7,127 nt of DNA from Haloferacaceae archaeon (GTDB lineage: Archaea > Halobacteriota > Halobacteria > Halobacteriales > Haloferacaceae). Position 1 is the stretch's first letter, and each line of letters opens with the position of its first letter. A program made the position numbers and the translations under genes. This document shows, in pieces, positions 1 through 7,127 of this stretch. Location of the stretch: the NCBI GenBank assembly GCA_018609965.1, contig JAHENP010000313.1:1-7127 (forward strand). The letters run 5' to 3'. Under the pieces are notes generated by a model. The model searched no databases, was not told where the DNA came from, and was given only the letters and a program-made list of their open reading frames with translations.

Positions 1-3165
<3,165 letters not shown>

Positions 3166-3189
3166 TACCCCGTGGTGGTCCGTGTATCG

Positions 3190-3195
3190 TAATAA
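3190..3195 (-). promoter_or_regulatory. TATA element of carB, leaderless spacing
   Basis: The minus strand reads GCTTATTACGATAC here, with TTATTA centred about 27-28 bp upstream of the carB ATG. That is the usual distance from TATA box to transcription start in haloarchaea, so the mRNA probably begins at or next to the start codon. No GGAGG-like sequence precedes the ATG, which fits leaderless translation. No clear BRE is visible. Confidence 0.55.
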
Positions 3196-3217
3196 GCCCC
3201 GCGGATCAACAACAGGA

Positions 3218-3242
3218 TTCGAAGGAGATTACGAATTTCGAA
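3218..3242. repeat. Paired TTCGAA sites upstream of the carB TATA box
   Basis: TTCGAA occurs at 3218-3223 and again at 3237-3242, 19 bp apart. An overlapping inverted repeat pairs ATTCG (3217-3221) with CGAAT (3232-3236). The block lies roughly 22-47 bp beyond the TATA element, where an archaeal regulator could bind. No known factor is recognised, and the repeats are short enough to arise by chance. Confidence 0.3.
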
Positions 3243-3268
3243 GATCACGGCTGTCTGGGGGTGGCGGC

Positions 3269-3288
3269 GACCGACAGACGCGTCGGTC
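3269..3288 (-). terminator. Possible hairpin downstream of sopI
   Basis: GACCGAC (3269-3275) and GTCGGTC (3282-3288) form a perfect 7-bp stem with a 6-nt loop, about 60 bp after the sopI stop codon. A second perfect dyad, CCGGAC-A-GTCCGG, lies at 3311-3323, about 25 bp after the stop. No strong T-run follows on the minus strand, and archaeal termination depends mainly on T-runs. These may therefore be mRNA 3'-end structures or chance dyads in GC-rich DNA. Confidence 0.3.
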
Positions 3289-3347
3289 ACGAACACCGGG
3301 GTCGAACCCACCGGACAGTCCGGGTCGAAAACGAGCGTGCCAGTCGC

Positions 3348-4106
3348 TCAGTCGCCGGTCGCTTCGCCGCCGTCGGCGGCCGCCGGCGTCCCGACCGGGC
3401 TGTCCGTCGACCCGGTCGTGGCGGTCTCGGCGGCGTCGGTGAACGCAGACCGGTGGACGGAGACGAAGTAGACGTACGGCGTCTTCGCCATCACGTCGAC
3501 GAACGTGATCAGCAGGGTCACGCCGATCGTCTCGACGTAGCCGAAGCCGAGCGGGCCGGCCGCCCAAACCACCGGGTAGGTGACCCACAACAGCCCGACG
3601 TGGTTCTGTAACACCTCGAACAACCGCCGGCGGGGCCCGCTCCGCTCGGCGGCCACGTCCGGGAGCACGCCGTACAACGCGTACAGCAGTCCGAGGTAAC
3701 AGAGCGACGAGGCGCTGAACGCCGCCAGCCGGGTCGTCCCGGTGGTGACGACACCCGCCCAGCCGACGACGATCATCGCCACGTCGACGGCAACGATCCA
3801 CCCGATCGTCCGCCGACTCGCGCCGGCGGCGTGAGCGGCGTAGCCGATCAACACCGGCGTGGTGAGCAACCAGTCGACGTACCGCAACACCGGGACTTCG
3901 ACGCCCCCGACAGAGATGAACCCGACGTTCAACGCCATCAGTGCGTACGCGACCGCCGCCACGCCGGGGATCACCGCGATCCAGACGAACGCCCCACGCT
4001 CGCGGGTCGTGGCGTCACTGCCAGCCCACAGCCGGTACCAGATCACGACACCCACCACCATCCCGAGGCTGCCCAGCGACAACGACACCGTCTCGGCGGT
4101 CACCAT
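3348..4106 (-). CDS. sopI: Sensory rhodopsin I, phototaxis receptor
   Basis: This is a 252-residue seven-helix retinal protein of the haloarchaeal membrane that signals light colour to its bound HtrI transducer. Approximate helices are A 7-27, B 39-60, C 74-93, D 100-120, E 127-149, F 162-184 and G 190-216. Helix C carries [11 protein letters not shown] (74-84), with R75 and the counterion-position D78 (D76 in H. salinarum SRI). The position of the bacteriorhodopsin proton donor is Y89, as in sensory rhodopsins, not Asp as in pumps. [15 protein letters not shown] (88-102) and [12 protein letters not shown] (167-178), with H169 matching the SRI-specific His166, separate it from SRII and from pumps. 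Helix G has [12 protein letters not shown] (203-214) with retinal lysine K208 and D204. The tail (220-252) is soluble and variable. The ATG overlaps the htrI stop as ATGGTGA (4100-4106) behind a strong Shine-Dalgarno sequence, so translation is probably coupled. Y137 sits where other SRIs have a histidine. Confidence 0.95.
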   Translation of the reverse strand: MVTAETVSLSLGSLGMVVGVVIWYRLWAGSDATTRERGAFVWIAVIPGVAAVAYALMALNVGFISVGGVEVPVLRYVDWLLTTPVLIGYAAHAAGASRRTIGWIVAVDVAMIVVGWAGVVTTGTTRLAAFSASSLCYLGLLYALYGVLPDVAAERSGPRRRLFEVLQNHVGLLWVTYPVVWAAGPLGFGYVETIGVTLLITFVDVMAKTPYVYFVSVHRSAFTDAAETATTGSTDSPVGTPAAADGGEATGD

Positions 4107-5659
4107 CGCCGATCACCCCCGTCGGGTCGCACGGCGGCCGGCTCCGCGTCGACGGCCGCCGGCGACGGCTCGTCGCCGACTGTCAGGTCGAACCGGGCCA
4201 ACTGCCCAGTCAGATCGTTCGTCCGCGTCCGGAGTTCCTCACTCGTGTCCAGCACCGCGTCGACGGAGTCGGCGGCCGTGTCCGTCGCCGTGACGACCGC
4301 GTCCGTGTTCGCCGCGATCGTGTCACCCACCGCGGCCACCTCGTCGATCTTGCTCGTGAGTCGTTGGGTGGAGGTTGCCTGTTCGTCCGTCGCGTCCGCG
4401 ATCTCCGTGACGCCGTCGTCGATCCGTGCGACCGTCTCCGAGACCCGTTCCATCTCCGACACCGCACTCCGGGTCGTCTCCACGCTGTCGGTCAGCGACG
4501 CGCTGGTCGTCCCGATCTGCTCGGTCGCGGCGCGCGTCTCCGTCCGCAGTTCCGCGATCGTGTCGCCGATCGCGTCCGCCTGTTCGGCCGTCTCCTCGGC
4601 GAGTGACTTCACCTCGTCGGCGACCACCGCGAACCCGTCGCCGCCACCGCCGCCGCCGGCTCTGGCGGCCTCGATGGAGGCGTTCAGCGCCAACATGTTG
4701 GTCTGTTCTGCGATGTCGCCGATAATCTCGGCGACCTCGGTGATCTCTGCGGTGCGTTCGTCGACGGTCTCGATCCGGTCGACGGCGTCGGCCATCTCCG
4801 ACTGGACCGTCTCGACCGTCTTGATCGCCTCCCCGGCGGCCGTCTGTGCCTCGTCGGCCGCCGCCGCCGCCGCCGCCGTCTCGCGTGCCACCTCGTCGGT
4901 CGTGGCGGCAATCTCCTCTGCGGTCGCCGAGAGGTCGTCCATCTCGTTGGTCGCCTCCCGGAGCTGCTGGCGCTGGTCGTCGACCGCCGTCGTCGTCTGT
5001 TCGGTGGCGGTCTCGACGTCCTCGGTGCCCGTCCCGATCTCCTCGGCGGCGTCTGCCACCGCGACGGTGCCGTCGTCGACCGCCTCCGCGAACGCCACCA
5101 CCTCGGCCAACGCCGCCTCCAACCCGTCGAGTGTGGTGTTGAACTGCTCGCCGATCACCTCCATCGACTCGAACTGCTCTGTCGCCTCAACCTGTTCGAC
5201 ATCGATCCGGCTGGAAAGATCACCCGTCGCGGCCTCGGCCATCGTCTCCGCGTACCGCTCTGCGATCTCCTGGTGTTGTCTGGCGATCTCGCGTGCCTCC
5301 TCGCGTGCGGTCTCCGCCTCTGCGCGCGCCGTCTCTGCCGCCTCGATCCGGTCGGCCAACGTCCGTCGCATCCGGTCGACGGAGTCGGCGACCCGCCCGA
5401 ACTCGTCGGTACGGTCGATCTCCACCCGCTCGTCGAACTCCCCGTCGGCGATGGCTTCCGTCCGTCGTTCGAGGAACCTGAGTGTCGCGAGGGTCGACGT
5501 TCCCGCAATCGACCCGAGGACGAGCAGCCCGACGAGCCCCGACAACACCGTCGCCGCGACGTTCCCCGTCACCACCCCCGTGGCGACGATCAACCCCCCG
5601 ACACCCGTGTAACCGACCGCGAGCTTCAATCCGTATCGGTCTCGCACAGGTCGTGGCAT
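4100..5659 (-). CDS. htrI: Sensory rhodopsin I transducer, methyl-accepting protein
   Basis: This 519-residue membrane transducer binds SopI and relays its photostate to CheA/CheW. TM1 (about 11-31) and TM2 (about 35-56) are joined by a turn of a few residues, so there is no extracellular ligand domain. That fits HtrI (536 aa in H. salinarum) rather than the longer H. salinarum Htr[18 protein letters not shown] (83-98) marks the first HAMP domain. An Ala/Glu-rich helix (about 105-140) leads to a second HAMP-like segment with [12 protein letters not shown] (143-154). The signalling domain (about 235-490) has the CheA/CheW-binding tip [18 protein letters not shown] (318-335), then [17 protein letters not shown] (341-357). 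[10 protein letters not shown] (244-253) fits a methylation site at E248-E249, equivalent to the HtrI Glu pair 265-266 as I recall it. Runs of seven Ala (262-268) and six Gly (335-340) come from GC triplets. The start is supported by GGAG 4 nt upstream. The stop overlaps sopI by 7 bp. Confidence 0.95.
   Translation of the reverse strand: MPRPVRDRYGLKLAVGYTGVGGLIVATGVVTGNVAATVLSGLVGLLVLGSIAGTSTLATLRFLERRTEAIADGEFDERVEIDRTDEFGRVADSVDRMRRTLADRIEAAETARAEAETAREEAREIARQHQEIAERYAETMAEAATGDLSSRIDVEQVEATEQFESMEVIGEQFNTTLDGLEAALAEVVAFAEAVDDGTVAVADAAEEIGTGTEDVETATEQTTTAVDDQRQQLREATNEMDDLSATAEEIAATTDEVARETAAAAAAADEAQTAAGEAIKTVETVQSEMADAVDRIETVDERTAEITEVAEIIGDIAEQTNMLALNASIEAARAGGGGGGDGFAVVADEVKSLAEETAEQADAIGDTIAELRTETRAATEQIGTTSASLTDSVETTRSAVSEMERVSETVARIDDGVTEIADATDEQATSTQRLTSKIDEVAAVGDTIAANTDAVVTATDTAADSVDAVLDTSEELRTRTNDLTGQLARFDLTVGDEPSPAAVDAEPAAVRPDGGDRRW
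4111..4120 (-). promoter_or_regulatory. Strong Shine-Dalgarno sequence of sopI inside htrI
   Basis: The minus strand reads GGGGGTGATC, matching 9 of 10 bases of GGAGGTGATC, the complement of the 16S rRNA 3' end. It lies 4 nt before the sopI ATG and within the last codons of htrI. It fixes the sopI start at 4106 and implies reinitiation or coupling after htrI translation. No promoter is needed between the two genes. Confidence 0.75.
4640..4657 (-). repeat. GCC-type triplet run encoding six glycines in HtrI
   Basis: Six glycine codons (five GGC and one GGT) encode residues 335-340, just after the conserved AARAG at the hairpin tip. As I recall the H. salinarum HtrI sequence, the same number of residues lies between AARAG and DGF. 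The run therefore looks like substitution toward glycine, not an insertion. Confidence 0.7.
4856..4877 (-). repeat. Seven-unit GCC triplet repeat encoding poly-Ala in HtrI
   Basis: Seven uninterrupted GCC units on the plus strand (4857-4877) are read on the minus strand as six GCG codons plus one GCC, giving alanines 262-268. They fall in the methylation-helix coiled coil. An uninterrupted triplet run can slip, and a change of one unit would shift the coiled-coil register by one residue while keeping the reading frame. Confidence 0.8.
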
Positions 5660-5663
5660 AATT

Positions 5664-5667
5664 CTCC
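5664..5667 (-). promoter_or_regulatory. Shine-Dalgarno-like GGAG of htrI
   Basis: The minus strand reads CCGGAGAATTATG. GGAG lies 4 nt before the ATG, which is short but usable spacing. It supports the start at 5659 and a leadered mRNA, in contrast to carB. Confidence 0.5.
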
Positions 5668-5698
5668 GGTTCTACACCCACCCACTTCAACGTTCCCG

Positions 5699-5721
5699 AT
5701 AGTTTACCAAAAATGATAGGT
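5699..5721 (-). promoter_or_regulatory. Candidate htrI-sopI promoter: TATA-like box and upstream dyad
   Basis: The minus strand has TAAACTAT (5699-5706). Start-site spacing of about 27 bp would put transcription start near 5675, leaving a leader of about 15 nt that contains the GGAG. Immediately upstream is ACCTATCATTTTTGGT (5706-5721), with ACC/GGT ends. Its outline (ACC, spacer, TT, N, GG) loosely resembles the Bat activator site of the bop regulon as I recall it, but the central bases match poorly. A second AT-rich candidate, GCATATATCG (5737-5746), lies further upstream. Confidence 0.4.
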
Positions 5722-5746
5722 AGAGAACCGTTTATGCGATATATGC

Positions 5747-5762
5747 ATTCTGTCTACAGAAT
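5747..5762. promoter_or_regulatory. Perfect 16-bp palindrome upstream of htrI
   Basis: ATTCTGT-CT-ACAGAAT has 7-bp arms and a 2-nt centre, ending 88 bp before the htrI ATG. It is AT-richer than its surroundings and looks like a homodimer operator. ATGC (5734-5737) and GCAT (5745-5748) form another, looser dyad beside it. The bound protein is unknown. Confidence 0.5.
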
Positions 5763-5771
5763 TTTTACCCC

Positions 5772-5784
5772 CTGTCGACGACAG
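5772..5784. promoter_or_regulatory. Second CTGTC/GACAG-type palindrome
   Basis: CTGTCG-A-CGACAG is a perfect 6-bp inverted repeat. It shares the CTGTC/ACAG core with the palindrome at 5747-5762. The centres are about 23-24 bp apart, close to two helical turns, as expected for two sites bound on one face of the DNA. It could instead be part of the 3' end of the glycosyltransferase mRNA. Confidence 0.4.
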
Positions 5785-5827
5785 CTTTCGGCGCCTCAAT
5801 CGAGCAGAGCAAACACGACGGAGGCGT

Positions 5828-5850
5828 CGTCGGGCGGGCGCAGCCCGACG
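5828..5850 (-). terminator. GC-rich hairpin after the glycosyltransferase gene
   Basis: CGTCGGGC (5828-5835) and GCCCGACG (5843-5850) form a perfect 8-bp stem with a 7-nt loop, 5 nt beyond the stop codon. Only a short T-run (GTTT) follows on the minus strand about 10 nt further on. It probably marks or protects the mRNA 3' end. Factor-independent termination is not proven. Confidence 0.45.
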
Positions 5851-5855
5851 GCAGT

Positions 5856-6944
5856 TCACCCTGAGGTCTGTCCCAAGGCGGCGGCGGGGTCCTCGTCGGT
5901 CACCACCGCCTCGTAGAACGTGCGGTGGTCGGCGGCGACGGCGTCCCAGCCGCGTTCCTCGTACTCGACGGGGCCGCCGGCCGCCAACCCCGTGCCGATC
6001 CCGTCGGCGATGCTCGCGGCGTCCCGATCGACCGTCACCAGACAGTCGTCGGGCAACACCTCCGCGGCACCACACTCGGTGGAGACAACACGGGTGCCCG
6101 CCGACAACGCCTCGACGATGGTGATCCCGAACGGCTCGGAGCGTGACGGGGAGACGAACAGATCCGCCGCGGCGTAGTAGTCCGGCAGTTCCGGCTCCGG
6201 CACGAAGCCGACGAACTCCACCTGGTCGGCGACGCCGGCCAGCTCGGCGAACTTCTCCAGCTGTGCGGTGAGGTGGCCCGTCCCCCCGATCACGAGGGTC
6301 ACGTCCTCGCGGCGTAGCTCCGCGAGCGCGTACAACAAGTACTCGATACCCTTCTGGTCGGTGTGGCGGCCGACGAAGAACAACATCGGCCCGTCGATCC
6401 CGAGTTCCGTCTTCAGGTCGCGGTCGCCCGGCTCGACGCTCGGGAACCCGTTGTGGATCACGGCGGCGTCGCCGCCGTACTCCCGGCGGAGCTTGCGGGC
6501 GGTGTAGTGGCTGACGGCGATCAGGTGGTCCGACCGGTTGACGACGCGTTGTTCCGCGCGTTGCTCCCGGTCGGGCGGCTCGGCGTTGCGGTCCGACGAC
6601 AACGAGTGGAACGTCGTCACCCACGGCACGTCGTGTTCCGCCTGTGCGCGCGAACCGGGGTTGTAGCCGAACCAGTCGTTCGTGTGGATCAGGTCGGCGT
6701 CGGCCGCATGGTCCACGAACGCGCCCGAGAGGCGTCCGATCCGGGTGACGATGTCGCCGTCACCCGTCTCGACGCCGTGAACCCCCGGCCGGTCGTCGGG
6801 CGCGTACTCCGCCGGCAACACCAGCTCGATTGTCACCTCTTCGTCGGGGGCGAACTGCTCGTACAGCTCTCCCACCGCCGTGTCTAGCCCACCGGTGACG
6901 TTCGGTGGGAACCCCCACCCCAGCATCAGGACGGTGTAGCTCAT
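5856..6944 (-). CDS. GT-B glycosyltransferase, glycogen synthase-like (GT4/GT5)
   Basis: This is a predicted cytoplasmic retaining glycosyltransferase of 362 residues that moves a sugar from a nucleotide-sugar donor. The N-terminal domain opens with TVLMLGWGFPPNVTGGLDTA (4-23). The Gly-Gly loop (18-19) and LIHTNDWFGY (85-94) resemble archaeal glycogen synthases. NHL-free IHNGF (163-167) marks the interdomain region. The C-terminal donor domain has VGRHTDQKG (191-199), with phosphate-contacting R193 and K198. It also has SRSEPFGITIVEA (267-279), whose E270 and E278 form the E-x7-E motif. No membrane segment or signal peptide is visible. The frame extends upstream to 7070, but that extension is not acidic and looks noncoding. 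The ATG at 6944 is preferred because GAGGTG lies 7 nt before it and homologous proteins begin close to this beta strand. The substrate is not determined: it could build an alpha-glucan, or a surface glycan, lipid or trehalose-like product. Confidence 0.85.
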   Translation of the reverse strand: MSYTVLMLGWGFPPNVTGGLDTAVGELYEQFAPDEEVTIELVLPAEYAPDDRPGVHGVETGDGDIVTRIGRLSGAFVDHAADADLIHTNDWFGYNPGSRAQAEHDVPWVTTFHSLSSDRNAEPPDREQRAEQRVVNRSDHLIAVSHYTARKLRREYGGDAAVIHNGFPSVEPGDRDLKTELGIDGPMLFFVGRHTDQKGIEYLLYALAELRREDVTLVIGGTGHLTAQLEKFAELAGVADQVEFVGFVPEPELPDYYAAADLFVSPSRSEPFGITIVEALSAGTRVVSTECGAAEVLPDDCLVTVDRDAASIADGIGTGLAAGGPVEYEERGWDAVAADHRTFYEAVVTDEDPAAALGQTSG

Positions 6945-6951
6945 CGTCTCC

Positions 6952-6957
6952 CACCTC
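6952..6957 (-). promoter_or_regulatory. Shine-Dalgarno sequence of the glycosyltransferase
   Basis: GAGGTG on the minus strand lies 7 nt before the ATG at 6944 and selects that start over the longer open frame. A TATA-like CATTAA at 6971-6976 sits about 29 bp before the same ATG. That spacing would suggest a nearly leaderless mRNA lacking this site, so the two signals conflict and the true transcription start is unclear. Confidence 0.6.
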
Positions 6958-7046
6958 GCGAGGCACCCACTTAATGTGTGGCCTGTTCCCGTCGGCCGAC
7001 CGACGGAGGCCCACCACCGTGTTCCAGCCGCTGGGAACCTGTGTAC

Positions 7047-7055
7047 GGTATTAGG
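7047..7055. promoter_or_regulatory. TATA-like element in the divergent promoter region
   Basis: GGTATTAGG on the plus strand (CCTAATACC on the minus) lies about 30-40 bp before the possible starts of the plus-strand gene (7081 or 7090). It is the only AT-rich block there and may serve that gene, or on the other strand give the glycosyltransferase a leader of about 80 nt. An imperfect hairpin, GTTCCAG-CCG-CTGG(G)AAC, lies next to it at 7021-7038. Confidence 0.4.
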
Positions 7056-7089
7056 CTGTCGGCGGGACAAGAGTCATGTGGTGATCAGG

Positions 7090-7127
7090 ATGACTGTCAG
7101 TCCCCGGCAGACGGACCCCGAAGCGAG
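7090..7127 (+). CDS. Start of a divergent gene, function unknown (runs off window)
   Basis: Only 12 full codons are visible, MTVSPRQTDPEA, too few to identify the product. GGTGATC (7080-7086), matching the 3' part of the haloarchaeal Shine-Dalgarno sequence, lies just upstream. GTG at 7081 is in frame and would add VIR, an alternative leaderless start given the TATA-like element at 7047-7055. AGTCAT (7072-7077) and ATGACT (7090-7095) form a dyad that spans the ribosome-binding site and start codon. The gene is divergent from the glycosyltransferase, so a link in carbohydrate metabolism is possible but unproven. Confidence 0.5.
   Translation, partial: MTVSPRQTDPEA

Noticed and set aside
3295..3325. 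GGTTCGACCCC-like tRNA T-loop on the minus strand
   Set aside because: The flanking bases do not form a T-stem, and no acceptor, D-arm or anticodon arm is present.
3348..4106. A proton or chloride pump (bacteriorhodopsin or halorhodopsin) instead of a sensor
   Set aside because: The proton donor position is Tyr, the counterion Asp is present, SRI-specific motifs are found, and the gene is fused by overlap to an htr gene.
3831..5612. Long plus-strand open frame (593 codons) antisense to htrI and sopI
   Set aside because: It is Ser/Ala/Thr/Val-rich low-complexity sequence, mirrors the acidic codons of htrI, has no domain, and covers two clearly real genes. Long antisense frames are expected in high-GC DNA.
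4100..5659. H. salinarum-type HtrII or a soluble chemoreceptor
   Set aside because: The two TM segments are separated by only a few residues, so there is no extracellular domain, and the partner is an SRI-type receptor.
5713..5916. 67-codon plus-strand frame spanning the htrI upstream region
   Set aside because: It runs into the glycosyltransferase gene in antisense, has no ribosome-binding site, and its sequence is not protein-like for a haloarchaeon.
6945..7070. N-terminal extension of the glycosyltransferase to 7070
   Set aside because: The added 42 residues are not acidic and lie before a good Shine-Dalgarno sequence. The conserved first beta strand begins right after the ATG at 6944.

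Overview
The window is a piece of a haloarchaeal (class Halobacteria) chromosome. The evidence is high GC with strong G/C bias at third codon positions, very acidic proteins, archaeal TATA-type promoter elements (one placed for a leaderless mRNA), and a sensory rhodopsin with its Htr transducer. The genus cannot be fixed from this sequence.

Layout from left to right. Positions 1-3165 (minus strand) hold carB, the large subunit of carbamoyl-phosphate synthase. Its start is present and its extreme C-terminus runs off the left edge. A 182-bp spacer (3166-3347) holds the carB promoter and several short dyads. Positions 3348-4106 and 4100-5659 (minus) are a two-gene light-sensing operon. htrI (two-TM methyl-accepting transducer) is upstream and sopI (sensory rhodopsin I) is downstream; they overlap by 7 bp, and the sopI ribosome-binding site lies inside the end of htrI. 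A 196-bp AT-richer spacer (5660-5855) holds the likely htrI-sopI promoter, a cluster of palindromes and a hairpin just after the next gene. Positions 5856-6944 (minus) encode a GT-B fold glycosyltransferase resembling glycogen synthases. A 145-bp divergent promoter region follows. At 7090 the first 38 bases of a plus-strand gene are visible.

How the genes work together. HtrI and SopI form the known phototaxis complex: the retinal protein senses light, and the bound transducer passes the state to CheA/CheW, whose genes are not in this window. The order htrI then sopI and the sequence features match the Halobacterium salinarum module. carB (pyrimidine and arginine synthesis) and the glycosyltransferase look like unrelated neighbours with their own promoters.

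I do not see an undescribed system here. The points most worth checking are the palindrome cluster upstream of htrI, SopI/HtrI residues that differ from the H. salinarum proteins as I recall them, and a shortened C-terminal allosteric domain in CarB.
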